The notes: generated by a model not told the origin, from the letters alone. A stretch of DNA of 64,000 nt from an uncultured Methanolobus sp. (GCF_963667555.1 NZ_OY763421.1:1691562-1755561); one strand, 5' to 3'; shown: positions 45,095 through 54,760, counted from the first letter of the stretch. Translations and numbers: made by a program.

Positions 45095-46261
45095 CTATGC
45101 CCCTGCTTCAAAAGCACCTTTTACTTTCTCAAAGATACCTTTTCCGCCTTTAGTAGCCTTTGAATCAGGCCCGCCATCAAGCTCCTGAAGCTTTTTGAAA
45201 AGCTCCTTCTGCTCGTTTGAAAGCTTGGTTGGCGTCTTAACGATGATCTTAACAAGCTGGTCACCATGAGAGTGTCCGTGCAGGTGTGGCATTCCTTTAC
45301 CCTTCAGGCGCAGTATGGAATGTGTCTGTGTTCCTGGTTTGATGTTCATTTTCACTTTGCCATGAAGCGTCGGGACCATCACATCCCCGCCAAGTGCAGC
45401 GGTTGCAAAGGATATTGGCTGCTCATATACAATATCATCACCCATACGCTGGAACTTATCATGTGGTTCCACATGGATAACCACATAGAGGTCACCAGAT
45501 GGAGCACCAGGGCTGCCTTCTTCCCCTTCGCCTCTTACTTTCAGACGAAGACCATTGTCAGCACCCTTTGGAACTTTCACAGATATCTTGCGGACCTTCT
45601 TCATCTTACCTGTACCCTTACATGCAGGGCAGGGGTTATCAATTACCTCCCCACGTCCGTGACATGCATTACAGGTACTTGTTGACATGAATGTACCAAA
45701 AGGCGTCTTGCGTGCCTGGGTCATTTGACCTGATCCGTGACATGTAGGACATGCTTTTGGACTGGTACCCGCCTTTGCACCTGTTCCGCTGCATGATTCA
45801 CAGTTCTCTGCACGAGGAACATTAAGAGTAGTGTCCACACCTTCGGCAGCCTGCTCAAGAGTTATTCCCAGATCATAACGCAGGTCTGAGCCTCGCATCG
45901 GACCCTGTCTTCTCTGGCCTCCACCAAAACCGCCAAAACCTCCAAAGCCACCGAATATACCTCCGAGTATATCGCCAAGGTCTGCAAAGTCTCCGAAGTC
46001 AGCATTTCGGAAAATATCTTCCTGACTGTAGCGACCATCTATACCTGCATGGCCAAACCTGTCATACTGTTCCCTCTTTTCTGCATCCGAAAGTACAGCA
46101 TAGGCTTCTGATATTTCCTTGAACTTCTCTTCCGCGCCTTCTTCCTTATTCTTGTCCGGATGATACTGCATAGCAAGCTTTCTGTAAGCTTTCTTAATCT
46201 CGGACTCAGTGGAATCCTTGGATATACCTAATATTTCATAATAATCGCGTTGGGTGGACAT
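45095..46261 (-). CDS. dnaJ: chaperone DnaJ
   Basis: 388 residues. J domain at 1-70 with the HPD tripeptide in MQYHPDKNK; Gly/Phe-rich linker ([15 protein letters not shown]); four CxxCxGxG zinc repeats ([32 protein letters not shown]); C-terminal substrate-binding domain. Third gene of the grpE-dnaK-dnaJ group, all on the minus strand. In archaea this set is thought to be acquired from bacteria. T-rich sequence follows the stop. Confidence 0.97.
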   Translation of the reverse strand: MSTQRDYYEILGISKDSTESEIKKAYRKLAMQYHPDKNKEEGAEEKFKEISEAYAVLSDAEKREQYDRFGHAGIDGRYSQEDIFRNADFGDFADLGDILGGIFGGFGGFGGFGGGQRRQGPMRGSDLRYDLGITLEQAAEGVDTTLNVPRAENCESCSGTGAKAGTSPKACPTCHGSGQMTQARKTPFGTFMSTSTCNACHGRGEVIDNPCPACKGTGKMKKVRKISVKVPKGADNGLRLKVRGEGEEGSPGAPSGDLYVVIHVEPHDKFQRMGDDIVYEQPISFATAALGGDVMVPTLHGKVKMNIKPGTQTHSILRLKGKGMPHLHGHSHGDQLVKIIVKTPTKLSNEQKELFKKLQELDGGPDSKATKGGKGIFEKVKGAFEAGA

Positions 46262-46372
46262 GGATGATTCCTGTTATATCTGTGATATTATAAAGATAGA
46301 ATTTATTTTAAAATTAAAGGTAGTAAGATACTTTCAGATTAAAGTACCTTACCGATGTTATCCATGTTTTGA

Positions 46373-48226
46373 TCACTTGTCATCATCGACTACTTCGTAG
46401 TCTGCATCCATGATGGTATCATCACCAGAGTCAGAAGAGCCGTCCGTATCTTCTGCGGCAGATGCTGCTGCTGCAGCTTCTTCCTGTGCCTTCTGATACA
46501 GTGCAGAGGATACCTCATAGACAGCATCCTGAAGAGCCTCGGTCTTGGCCTTGATGGCTTCGATATCATCTGATTCAAGAGCAGCCTTAAGGTCACTTAC
46601 TGCAGCTTCAACCTTTGACTTCTGATCAGCGGTTGCAATCTCATCAGCTTCCTTGAGGGTCTTCTCAGCAGCATTCACAAGGGATTCTGCTGTGTTCTTG
46701 ACCTCAACTTCTTCCTTGCGCTTCTTGTCCTCTTCTGCATGCATCTCAGCATCCTTGACCATCTTATCGATCTCATCATCTGTAAGACCGCCTGGCTTCT
46801 GGATGGATATGGACTGTTCCTTGCCTGTTCCCTTGTCCTTTGCAGTGACATGGAGGATACCGTTTGCATCGATATCGAATGTTACCTCGATCTGTGGGAT
46901 ACCTCTTGGTGCTGGTGGAATTCCATCAAGCGTGAATCTTCCAAGAGTCTTGTTACCTGATGCAACACCCCTCTCGCCCTGAAGTACGTGGATCTCCACA
47001 GATGGCTGGCTGTCAGCTGCTGTTGAGAAAATCTGGCTCTTCTTGGTAGGGATGGTTGTGTTCCTTTCGATAAGTGGTGTTGAAACTCCTCCAAGGGTCT
47101 CGATACCGAGTGTCAGTGGCGTGACATCAAGCAGAAGTACATCATGAACCTCACCGCCAAGTACACCTGCCTGGATTGCAGCACCGACTGCTACTGCTTC
47201 ATCAGGGTTGATGTTCTTGTATGGATCCTTTCCTGCTGCCTTCTTTACAAGCTCGGTTACTGCAGGCATCCTGGTGGAACCTCCTACAAGAAGTACCCTG
47301 TCAATATCCTTTGCTGAAAGCTTTGCATCCTTCATTGCCTGATTTACTGCCACAAGCGTCCTGTCAAGCAGGTCTGCGGTCATCTTCTCGAACTGTGCCC
47401 TTGTAAGGTCAATGTCGATGTGCTTTGGCTGACCGTTTGCATCAGCAGTTATGAACGGAAGGTTGATGTTGGTGGATGTTACACCTGAAAGCTCGATCTT
47501 TGCCTTCTCTGCTGCATCCTTAAGACGCTGGAGTGCAGCCTTGTCCTTTGAAAGGTCGATACCTTCGTTCTTCTTAAATTCCTCAACAAGGAAGTCAACG
47601 ATTCTCTGGTCAAAGTCATCCCCACCCAGCTTGGTGTCTCCCGCTGTTGAAAGAACCTCAAATACCCCACCTCCAAGCTCAAGGATGGATACATCAAAGG
47701 TACCTCCTCCAAGGTCGTAGATGAGTATCTTGTGGTCTTCCTCGTCCTTGTCAAGACCGTATGCAAGTGACGCTGCGGTTGGCTCATTGATAATTCTCAT
47801 TACCTCAAGACCTGCAATGGTACCGGCATCCTTTGTTGCCTGTCTCTGAGAGTCATTGAAGTATGCAGGAACAGTAATTACTGCCTGTGTGATGGTTTCA
47901 CCAAGATAGGCTTCCGCATCTTCCTTAAGCTTGCGCAGGATCATTGCAGAAACTTCCTGAGGTGAATATTCCTTGCCGTTAAGGGTTACCTTGTAGTTAC
48001 CCTCACCCATGTGTCTCTTGATTGAGCTTACACTGTTATCGGCATTGGTGATAAGCTGCCTCTTTGCAACCTGACCTACAAGTTTCTCACCCTTTTTAGA
48101 GAAACCTACAACTGAAGGAGTTGTCCTTCCTCCCTCTGCGTTAGGGACAATAGTAGGTTCTCCACCTTCGATCACAGCCATACAGGAGTTTGTAGTTCCC
48201 AAGTCAATTCCCAATATCTTTCCCAT
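46373..48226 (-). CDS. dnaK: chaperone DnaK (Hsp70)
   Basis: 617 residues. N-terminal ATPase: [20 protein letters not shown], the phosphate-2 loop [24 protein letters not shown]. Substrate-binding domain with [18 protein letters not shown], and a disordered acidic tail ending [11 protein letters not shown]. It lacks the long lid insert seen in some Gram-negative DnaKs, as in Gram-positive and archaeal forms. Start ATG after AAAGAGGTAATATT. A TATA-like AGTATAAAG upstream suggests its own promoter besides that of grpE. Confidence 0.98.
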   Translation of the reverse strand: MGKILGIDLGTTNSCMAVIEGGEPTIVPNAEGGRTTPSVVGFSKKGEKLVGQVAKRQLITNADNSVSSIKRHMGEGNYKVTLNGKEYSPQEVSAMILRKLKEDAEAYLGETITQAVITVPAYFNDSQRQATKDAGTIAGLEVMRIINEPTAASLAYGLDKDEEDHKILIYDLGGGTFDVSILELGGGVFEVLSTAGDTKLGGDDFDQRIVDFLVEEFKKNEGIDLSKDKAALQRLKDAAEKAKIELSGVTSTNINLPFITADANGQPKHIDIDLTRAQFEKMTADLLDRTLVAVNQAMKDAKLSAKDIDRVLLVGGSTRMPAVTELVKKAAGKDPYKNINPDEAVAVGAAIQAGVLGGEVHDVLLLDVTPLTLGIETLGGVSTPLIERNTTIPTKKSQIFSTAADSQPSVEIHVLQGERGVASGNKTLGRFTLDGIPPAPRGIPQIEVTFDIDANGILHVTAKDKGTGKEQSISIQKPGGLTDDEIDKMVKDAEMHAEEDKKRKEEVEVKNTAESLVNAAEKTLKEADEIATADQKSKVEAAVSDLKAALESDDIEAIKAKTEALQDAVYEVSSALYQKAQEEAAAAASAAEDTDGSSDSGDDTIMDADYEVVDDDK

Positions 48227-48324
48227 AATATTACCTCTTTATGAATTAATTATAATACATCATTAATAATTGTGCGTTCTTTATACTTATATTGAAGATA
48301 TCAACTCAGATCAGTAAACCGTGT

Positions 48325-48846
48325 TCACTGGTCTTCCGGTTTCTTTGATACAGTCACCATTGCAGGTCTTATGACCTTTGTATGCAGGCAGTAACCTGGC
48401 TTGCAGACATCTATAATAGTGTTCTCTTCGTGATCCGGGTGTTCGACATGCATCATAGCTTCATGCATGTAAGGGTCAAATTCAGCGCCTTTACATTCGA
48501 TCTTCTGAAGACCTTCCTTCTCAAGTATTCCTGTAAACTGCTTGAACACCATTTCAACACCGGTGATCACCGATGTAATATCTTCAGTCTGTTTTGCAGA
48601 TTCAAGTGCACGCTCAAAGTTGTCGTAGACCTCAAGAAGTTCCCTTATAATCTGTTCTACTGCGAACTTACGGAACTCTTCCTTTTCCCTGATGCTTCTT
48701 TTTCTGAAATTATCGAATTCAGCGGTCAGGCGCAGGAGCTTATCCCGAAGCTGTGCAGCTTCATCTTCTGCGGAACTTTCCCGGACTTTATCTTCTTTCA
48801 CTGGTTCTGAATCTAAATCTTCACAATTCTCTGGTCCATCAGCCAT
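48325..48846 (-). CDS. grpE: nucleotide exchange factor GrpE
   Basis: 173 residues. Acidic N terminus, long coiled coil (LRDKLLRLTAEFDNFRKRSI), then the beta domain with GVEMVFKQFTGILEKEGLQ and NTIIDVCKPGYCLHTKVIRP followed by AMVTVSK. Releases ADP from DnaK. The open frame starts at 48852 (TTG); the ATG at 48846 following GGAGAT is preferred. Promoter with TATA upstream (see separate entry). Confidence 0.95.
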   Translation of the reverse strand: MADGPENCEDLDSEPVKEDKVRESSAEDEAAQLRDKLLRLTAEFDNFRKRSIREKEEFRKFAVEQIIRELLEVYDNFERALESAKQTEDITSVITGVEMVFKQFTGILEKEGLQKIECKGAEFDPYMHEAMMHVEHPDHEENTIIDVCKPGYCLHTKVIRPAMVTVSKKPEDQ

Positions 48847-48910
48847 TCTCAATATCTCCGCATATTCTGTGCGCGGTAATGTGTTAACGAACTAGTGATT
48901 GTTTGAAGTT

Positions 48911-48925
48911 CTATAAATACTTTTC
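48911..48925 (-). promoter_or_regulatory. BRE/TATA promoter of grpE
   Basis: On the minus strand GAAAAG followed by TATTTATAG is a good BRE-TATA pair, 65-79 bases before the grpE ATG, giving a leader of about 40 bases. No heat-shock operator was recognised. Confidence 0.6.
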
Positions 48926-49009
48926 GCATATGCTTTTTGTTTTGGATAAATGAAATAGACAAAAAAGAAAATAAATCCATATATTATGCTGAAACTGACA
49001 CTTATACGC

Positions 49010-49423
49010 TCAAAAAGCATTCTTGAACTTATGCTGCAGAACACGTATCAAGAACATACTCGCAATCATACATACCGCAAGAGCTGAAATAACCATATCA
49101 ACACCTATCTCAGTAATGCCGCCACCAATAGCGAATCTGACACCACTGAAAAATGCAGTTGTGGAAAAAGTAGCAACCAGGCTTATTATCGCTCCGCCTA
49201 CAAGGGAACCCATATAATCCGCACCCCTTGATTCAAAGAATACAGAACCAGCTATAAAGATCACTGCAAATATAAGAAGCATCACAGCCATCGGGACCGG
49301 AGTGCTGCCTTCCCGAGCCATGCTCATTAGCCCTAAAGCCACACCGATCATGAAAACTGCCATTGTGGTCGATACAACCAGTGCCTGCACAAATGGGTTT
49401 TCCGTATTTACATCCATATTCAT
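49010..49423 (-). CDS. small polytopic membrane protein
   Basis: 137 residues with four hydrophobic segments of about 20 residues (ALVVSTTMAVFMIGVALGLM; PMAVMLLIFAVIFIAGSVFF; a Gly/Ala-rich third; MVISALAVCMIASMFLIRVL). Not recognised. Isolated between grpE and the insertion element on the minus strand. The start may be either of two close ATGs (49423, 49417). Confidence 0.55.
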   Translation of the reverse strand: MNMDVNTENPFVQALVVSTTMAVFMIGVALGLMSMAREGSTPVPMAVMLLIFAVIFIAGSVFFESRGADYMGSLVGGAIISLVATFSTTAFFSGVRFAIGGGITEIGVDMVISALAVCMIASMFLIRVLQHKFKNAF

Positions 49424-49531
49424 CCCAGTCCTCTATCAGTAATCATAGTATATAGTCATTTTTAATATAAAGCAAGAAGATATACATATGTGCGCATTAT
49501 ATCAAAAACAGAGATGATACTTACAACTAAT

Positions 49532-49680
49532 GTGAACTACTCCTCAGCTAAAGACTGAGGAGCTTCTTGCTTCATTCCTCTGACCAGTGTCAGTAAGTCC
49601 ACAAGCTCTTTCCGTAGTTCCTACGGTGTTGAAGTTATCTAATGCAATTAGTTTGATATTGATACTTGCATTAATGTCTC
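49532..49680 (-). ncRNA. predicted guide (omega/reRNA) of the tnpB element
   Basis: By analogy with characterised TnpB systems, an RNA is produced from the 3' end of tnpB and the right end, terminating at the element border so that flanking DNA becomes the guide. Here the strong right-end hairpin (49540-49562) overlaps the stop codon exactly where such an RNA should carry its last stem. The 5' limit is a guess. Confidence 0.4.
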
Positions 49681-50809
49681 TATCATGCAATGTCTTACAT
49701 GATGGACATTCCCATTCTCTTATATCAAGAGTAAGATCATCCTTCTTGTATCCGCAAACATTACATAACTTTGATGATGCATCAAATCTACCGATCTGTA
49801 GAATTGTTTTTCCATACCATTTTGCTTTATACATCAACTTCCTGATGAACTCAGACCATCCAACATCACTGATGGCTTGAGCTAAACAATGATTTTTGAC
49901 CATTCCAGATACATTAAGATCTTCAAGACAAGCTGCTTGGCTTTCGCTAATTATCTTCATTGAGACTTTATGCTGGAAATCATTTCTTTGGTTTGCTATC
50001 AACTGATGTTGTTTAGCAAGTTGTGCTATTGCTTTTCTTCTATTTTTAGAACCTTTTTGTTTTCTGGAAACGCTTCTTTGAAGTTTCTTCAATTTCATAA
50101 GAGAGTTTTTTAGAAATTTTGGATTTTCAATTATCTCTCCGGATGACAGAGTAGCAAAAGATTTGATACCTACATCAATTCCTATGGTTGTTTCTTCAGT
50201 GAATGCAATTGGTTCTGGTTCAGGAACATGGTCATCTATCAGGATGCTTACATGATACCTTCCAGCTGATGTTCTTGAAACAGTTAAGGTCTTGAGGATT
50301 TTGAATTCCTTGTTGAGTTTCTGGTCAAGGATAATTTCTCCATCAACTTCTTTTGTAACAAGTTCATTCTCAATGAATTTCTTGTCTAAGAAATCCCTGT
50401 GAAGAACTACCTTCATCCATCCTACTTTTGGAAGGTAAACCTTTGATGAGGTTAAGTTGATCTGGTAGTTCTGAGGAACCTGAAATGAAAAATTGTTGTC
50501 CTTCTTACTCTTTTTTATTGGGAAAGCTCCATTTCCTTCGAAGAAGTTTTTGAATCCAGTTAACAGGTTCCTGTTGGTTTGTTGCAAGGATTGTGAGTTC
50601 AAATCTTTCATCCATGGATGAAGTTCTTTCAACAAGGTTAGATTGTTGTTTAGATCTATTTCAGTAATGTTGATCTTGAACCTGGAATACATCAAATTCT
50701 TAATGGATAGTGATCGGTTGTAGAGGAATCGAACTCCACCTAAATGTTGTTCTAACAAAGTTTTTTGCTCTTTGTCAGGGTAAATTCGGTACCTATAACC
50801 TCTTTTCAT
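49544..50809 (-). CDS. tnpB: TnpB, RNA-guided endonuclease of an IS1341-type element
   Basis: 421 residues. N-terminal OrfB_IS605 region (KRGYRYRIYPDKEQKTLLEQ, GGVRFLYNRSL). RuvC-like nuclease residues: Asp in TIGIDVGIKSFATL, Glu in ACLEDLNVSGM, and Asp in HDRDINASINI; zinc ribbon CNVCG...CPSC between the last two. The catalytic set is complete, so the protein is probably active as the ancestor-type nuclease of Cas12. Start ATG at 50809 (MKRGYRYRIYP). No frameshift. Members of this group cut DNA at the donor site under guidance of an RNA from the right end. Confidence 0.93.
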   Translation of the reverse strand: MKRGYRYRIYPDKEQKTLLEQHLGGVRFLYNRSLSIKNLMYSRFKINITEIDLNNNLTLLKELHPWMKDLNSQSLQQTNRNLLTGFKNFFEGNGAFPIKKSKKDNNFSFQVPQNYQINLTSSKVYLPKVGWMKVVLHRDFLDKKFIENELVTKEVDGEIILDQKLNKEFKILKTLTVSRTSAGRYHVSILIDDHVPEPEPIAFTEETTIGIDVGIKSFATLSSGEIIENPKFLKNSLMKLKKLQRSVSRKQKGSKNRRKAIAQLAKQHQLIANQRNDFQHKVSMKIISESQAACLEDLNVSGMVKNHCLAQAISDVGWSEFIRKLMYKAKWYGKTILQIGRFDASSKLCNVCGYKKDDLTLDIREWECPSCKTLHDRDINASINIKLIALDNFNTVGTTERACGLTDTGQRNEARSSSVFS

Positions 50810-50990
50810 TGTAATCACGGTTCAAAATGGTTAGTTTAACAAGATGTTGTATGCTTGTATAGGATATATGCCTTTTTTTGGTATGAAACGCTTACATCCC
50901 TTATATTCCATTTCAGAGAAATGGAACTCCCATTAAATCAAAGATTTAATGTGATGCTAAAGACTCAGGGGTTTTACGCTCCATTTATAA

Positions 50991-51438
50991 AACAATAACA
51001 GAAAACACATAGAAGAATTATAATGGATTGATGTTAAGTAGAAAGAAGAGTGAACCATTGTGTCCAAAATGTACCATAAAACGCAATGGTTCCTTGCTCC
51101 TCTACTCACTTACTTCCGATACGGGTCTCTTTTCTTTGTGAAAGTGGTATCTTATCGGGAAAGACACTACTTTTTGTACCCCCGCCGTAAACCGGTTAAA
51201 CCCGGCTCCAACCCGACGCACCTTAATTGAGATAGTATCTCAACTCCACTTAGTGAGATATTAGTTATAGTATATAACACAAATTCGATGAAATTTATCA
51301 CCACATATCAAATTTTAACGTCATTGAAATTTTAAACGCCATTATAATAGATGGACAGTAAATATCCTGCAAAGACCAGTTTATATATACAGAGATTAAT
51401 AGCAAAGGATATATCAAATAAATGCAGTTGCATCCAGC
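50991..51438. other. non-coding stretch with structured, GC-rich core
   Basis: No gene is supported. It contains an 8-bp stem AACCATTG/CAATGGTT (51053-51060 with 51084-51091), a GC-rich segment with CCGGTT and CCGGC motifs (51180-51222) and a perfect 7-bp hairpin TTGAGAT/ATCTCAA (51227-51243). A TATA-like TTTATAAAA (50983-50991) precedes it on the plus strand. This could be a small RNA on either strand; see findings. The last 150 bases should hold the mfnD promoter. Confidence 0.4.
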
Positions 51439-52368
51439 ATGAAAATACTGCTTGCTGAATACGCTATGGGAATAGGCCTTGGTGGAACATTATTGCTGGA
51501 AGGCAGAGCCATGTTAAGCACGCTTGCCGACAGCTTCACACGCCTTGGACATGAAGTTACCTACCTTACCGCAGAAAGCAGGCTGAAATGTGGAACTGCC
51601 GTAATATCTGGCGAAAATACTTTTGAAGATATGCTCGAAAAAGTCTCAAAAGAAAGCGATGCAGGTCTTGTAATAGGCCCGGACGAACTACTGGGCGACC
51701 TCACAGAGATAATAGAAAAGAACACTGTGAATCTTGGTTGTTCCGCAGAATCCGTGCGTTTGTGTGCAGATAAACTGACGTGCACTAAAGTGCTTTCAGC
51801 AAATTCAATTACAGTTCCTGATATCAAGGATATGGGATCTGAAGGGAACTACGTCATTAAACCCAGGTTTGGATGTGCTTCCGAAGGCGTCAGGCTCAAA
51901 GATACTGACAGAATGGATGAAGAATCGGATGATTACATTGCAACAGAATATATTGAAGGCGAACACCTGAGTGTAAGTATGATATGCGGACAGAAAGCCC
52001 TCCCCTTGAGTCTTAACAGACAGCTTATAGATATAAAGGAAGAGAATGGTGAAACTGTATTTGATTATAAGGGAAACCAGGTCCCATACAGAGCGGAATT
52101 TGAGGAAGAAATATTCGCCACTGCAAAGAAAACAGTTGAAATCCTGGGATGCAATGGATATGTGGGAATAGATATAGTATATGGAGATAAACCATACGTA
52201 ATAGATGTGAACCCAAGACCTACCACTGCAATATTCGGACTTGTCAGGACACTTGGATGCGAAATTGGAGATTTACTACTTATGAATATGTTTGGAGAAC
52301 TTCCCGGGTCAGTTGAGCTTAACGGGGAATGTTCTTTCACCAAAGATGACATTGAGGACATCATATGA
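51439..52368 (+). CDS. mfnD: tyramine-L-glutamate ligase MfnD
   Basis: 309 residues, ATP-grasp enzyme that joins tyramine to glutamate in methanofuran synthesis. N-terminal LLAEYAMGIGLGGTLLLEGR; ATP-grasp core NYVIKPRFGCASEGVRL, ATEYIEGEHLSVSMICG, and the metal-binding end GYVGIDIVYGDKPYVIDVNP followed by RPTTAI. Start ATG at 51439. Its stop overlaps the ATG of mfnF (ATGA), so the genes are translationally coupled. Confidence 0.9.
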   Translation: MKILLAEYAMGIGLGGTLLLEGRAMLSTLADSFTRLGHEVTYLTAESRLKCGTAVISGENTFEDMLEKVSKESDAGLVIGPDELLGDLTEIIEKNTVNLGCSAESVRLCADKLTCTKVLSANSITVPDIKDMGSEGNYVIKPRFGCASEGVRLKDTDRMDEESDDYIATEYIEGEHLSVSMICGQKALPLSLNRQLIDIKEENGETVFDYKGNQVPYRAEFEEEIFATAKKTVEILGCNGYVGIDIVYGDKPYVIDVNPRPTTAIFGLVRTLGCEIGDLLLMNMFGELPGSVELNGECSFTKDDIEDII

Positions 52369-53354
52369 GAATAATTGGGATCGATATTGGTGGTGCTAAT
52401 ACTAAAATAGCTTCCACCGACGGAAAGATCATTGAACTACATTACATCCCGCTGTGGAAAGATACAACCCTGCCGGAATCACTGGAGGATATTGCTACTG
52501 AGCTCCAGCCGGATATGGTAAGTGTTGTTATGACAGGCGAGCTGGCAGACTGTTTCGAGGACAAGCTCCAGGGCATCCAGTTCATTATGAAGTCTGTCGA
52601 CGAAGCTTTTGACTGCAAGACCATGTATATCGACAGCAACGGACACTTTTACGATGAATCCGGAAATCTTCGAGAGCTTGCGGCAGCTAACTGGGCTGCA
52701 TCTACAAGACTGATAGGATCAGAGATCGGAGACTGTATTTTCGTTGATGTTGGAAGTACCACCAGTGACATAATACCCATCAAAGATGGAAAACATGTTG
52801 CAGGACTTACTGATTTTTCAAGGCTTGTGCGCAGCGAGCTATTTTATGCTGGAACTTTAAGGACAAATCTTGCTTACCTGCTGGACAAAGTAAAGGTCGC
52901 AGATGGTGACTGTAATATTTCCTCAGAACTTTTTGCAAACACGGCTGATGCATACCTGCTGCTTGGTGATATCACTGAGGAATTGTACACCTGTGAAACC
53001 GCGGATGGTGCAGGAAAGACCAAGACTGATGCCATGAGAAGACTGGCAAGAGTTGTCTGTGCAGACCTGACAGAGATATCACCAGATGATATTTACAATA
53101 TCGCAGCCCAGGTAAAGGAAAGGCAGATAAGCCTTCTTTGTGAGACTATATCTGTTGTTGCTGAAAAGAACGGACTCAACAGGATAGTTTCTGCAGGACT
53201 TGGAGAGTTCATGATAAGGGAAGCAGCAAAGAGACTAGGGTTTGAATGTATCTCAGTTGCTGAAAAATGGGGAACTGACATATCCAAGGTTTTCCCGGCA
53301 TATGCTGCTGCAAGGATACTGGATAACGAGATATCACAGCCAGGAAAAGAATAA
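52365..53354 (+). CDS. mfnF: methanofuran synthase subunit MfnF (hydantoinase/oxoprolinase-type fold)
   Basis: 329 residues. Couples aminomethylfuran-methyl diphosphate to glutamyl-tyramine. It has the ASKHA-type sugar-kinase/hydantoinase-A fold: IIGIDIGGANTKIASTDGKI at the N terminus, CIFVDVGSTTSDIIPIKDGK in the middle, and GLGEFMIREAAKRLG near the end. Assignment rests on fold plus position between mfnD and mfnE. Confidence 0.88.
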   Translation: MRIIGIDIGGANTKIASTDGKIIELHYIPLWKDTTLPESLEDIATELQPDMVSVVMTGELADCFEDKLQGIQFIMKSVDEAFDCKTMYIDSNGHFYDESGNLRELAAANWAASTRLIGSEIGDCIFVDVGSTTSDIIPIKDGKHVAGLTDFSRLVRSELFYAGTLRTNLAYLLDKVKVADGDCNISSELFANTADAYLLLGDITEELYTCETADGAGKTKTDAMRRLARVVCADLTEISPDDIYNIAAQVKERQISLLCETISVVAEKNGLNRIVSAGLGEFMIREAAKRLGFECISVAEKWGTDISKVFPAYAAARILDNEISQPGKE

Positions 53355-53465
53355 GAACTCAGAGAAGATACCATTAGTATGTACGTGAATTTCATGTACA
53401 TATACAGATAAGGACGATATAGCAGATGTCGGACCTGTCTGAAAACATATTGGGAGCGGACTGTT

Positions 53466-54104
53466 ATGAGAACGGTTGTGAAACTGGGGGGAAGCCTGAT
53501 AAAGCACTCGGCTTCTATTATTGCTACCCTTGAGAAACATTTTGGTAATTGCGGACAGGGGGATGGTCATTCTATCTTGATCGTCCCGGGTGGCGGTGTG
53601 TTTGCCAACTCTGTCAGAGACATCAGTGAAAAATGTTCCATCGGAGATGACGCAGCTCACTGGATGGCAATTCTTTCCATGGAACAATACGCTTACTACC
53701 TGATAGATAAGACAGGAATAAATTCTGTGGAGAATATACACAATATTCCTGCTGGCGTTTCTGTGCTTATGCCATATAAGATCCTGAAAGAAACTGACAG
53801 GCTTCCACATTCATGGAATGTTACTTCTGATACTATAGGAGCATGGATAGCAAAAGAGACAGGTTCACGATTTGTTAAAGTAACTGATGTTGATGGAGTA
53901 ATAGCAGATGACATTATTCAGAAATGGATGACCGCTCTTGAACTTTCAAGAATGGGAGTCACATGCATTGACAGTTCGCTATCTGGGTTTTTGATGGAGA
54001 ACATGATGGACTGTGTCGTTGTCAATGGAATGTACCCGGAAAGGGTTATCGATGCCGTTATCGGAAAAAATGTAGTTGGCACTCACATCAAGGGGAATAT
54101 TTAA
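53466..54104 (+). CDS. mfnE: aminomethylfuran phosphate kinase MfnE (amino acid kinase family)
   Basis: 212 residues of the amino acid kinase fold: VVKLGGSLIKHSASIIATLE, IVPGGGVFANSVRD, and VTDVDGVIADD. It phosphorylates the aminomethylfuran methyl phosphate to the diphosphate, the substrate of MfnF. A 111-base gap with a near-palindromic sequence (about 53380-53398) separates it from mfnF. ATG at 53466 after TTGGGAG. Confidence 0.88.
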   Translation: MRTVVKLGGSLIKHSASIIATLEKHFGNCGQGDGHSILIVPGGGVFANSVRDISEKCSIGDDAAHWMAILSMEQYAYYLIDKTGINSVENIHNIPAGVSVLMPYKILKETDRLPHSWNVTSDTIGAWIAKETGSRFVKVTDVDGVIADDIIQKWMTALELSRMGVTCIDSSLSGFLMENMMDCVVVNGMYPERVIDAVIGKNVVGTHIKGNI

Positions 54105-54189
54105 ATTATATACTGCGTATGTACTGAAATCACTGACATGCTGATTTTCAGTATTATATTGATCATATATTACTCATAGGAGATTTTAA

Positions 54190-54357
54190 ATGGCAAATAA
54201 AGTTGATAATTGTACCACATGCAGCAAGAGCCTTGTGGAAACTGGCTATGTACGTTTCCCATGCCCGGTTTGTGGTAATGAGCTTGGAAGATGTACAAGC
54301 TGCAGACAGCAGAGCAACCCATATGAATGCCCAAAATGCGGCTTTAAAGGAGCATAA
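54190..54357 (+). CDS. small zinc-finger protein (HVO_2753 type)
   Basis: 55 residues with four CxxC knuckles: CTTC, CPVC, CTSC and CPKC, in the arrangement of the archaeal HVO_2753-like zinc-finger proteins, thought to act in RNA or translation related complexes. It lies ten bases before the EF-1 beta gene, a conserved archaeal pairing. ATG at 54190 follows AGGAGATTTTAA. Confidence 0.88.
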   Translation: MANKVDNCTTCSKSLVETGYVRFPCPVCGNELGRCTSCRQQSNPYECPKCGFKGA

Positions 54358-54367
54358 GGTGAATTAG

Positions 54368-54637
54368 ATGGGCGAAGTTGCAGCAACAATGAAGATAATG
54401 CCAACAAGCGTTGACGTAGACCTCGAGAAACTTAAGGACGATGTGATCGCAGCACTTCCAGAAGGTGCAGAATACGGTACACACGAGATCCAGCCAATTG
54501 CATTCGGACTTAAGGCAATCGTCATGGTCGTCATTGTAGGCGACGGAGAAGGCGGCACAGAAGCTGTAGAAGAAGCCTTTGCAGCAGTAGAAGGCGTAGA
54601 GAGCGTTACAGTAACAGATGTCGGAAGACCTGTTTAA
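54368..54637 (+). CDS. ef1b: elongation factor 1-beta
   Basis: 89 residues. Nucleotide exchange factor for archaeal EF-1 alpha in translation. Begins GEVAATMKIMPTSVDVDLEK; contains EIQPIAFGLKAIVMVVIVGD and ends VTVTDVGRPV, all typical. ATG after AAGGTGAATTAG. A T-rich run (CTCTTTTTTTTATTAATTTTTT) follows the stop and probably ends the transcript before the tRNA. Confidence 0.96.
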   Translation: MGEVAATMKIMPTSVDVDLEKLKDDVIAALPEGAEYGTHEIQPIAFGLKAIVMVVIVGDGEGGTEAVEEAFAAVEGVESVTVTDVGRPV

Positions 54638-54688
54638 ACCTCTCAACCACTCTTTTTTTTATTAATTTTTTAACTTTGTAACTTTATT

Positions 54689-54760
54689 GGGCTCGTAGAT
54701 CAGGGGGAGATCGTCACGTTCGCAACGTGAAGGCCGCGGGTTCAAATCCCGCCGCGTCCA
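54689..54760 (+). tRNA. tRNA-Ala (anticodon CGC)
   Basis: 72 bases that fold as a cloverleaf: acceptor GGGCTCG/CGCGTCC, D stem GATC/GATC, anticodon stem TCACG/CGTGA with loop TTCGCAA (anticodon CGC at 54721-54723), T arm GCGGG-TTCAAAT-CCCGC, discriminator A. The G3-U70 pair, the alanine identity element, is present. One acceptor pair is mismatched (T5 with C68). CCA is not encoded. No intron. Confidence 0.93.

Larger units (their letters stand above)
49532..50990 (-). mobile_element. IS200/IS605-superfamily element of IS1341 type (tnpB only)
   Basis: A lone tnpB flanked by hairpin ends, without tnpA. Right end: an 8-bp stem CTCCTCAG/CTGAGGAG with loop CTAAAGA (49540-49562) that includes the tnpB stop codon and is followed on the minus strand by TAGTTCAC, close to the classic archaeal IS1341 terminus. 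Left end region: two perfect hairpins, CCATTTC/GAAATGG (50908-50924) and CATTAAATC/GATTTAATG (50931-50951), and the sequence GCTAAAGACTCAGGGG (50956-50971), which repeats the loop and arm of the right-end hairpin. Exact outer boundaries are estimated; these elements leave no target duplication. Confidence 0.75.
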
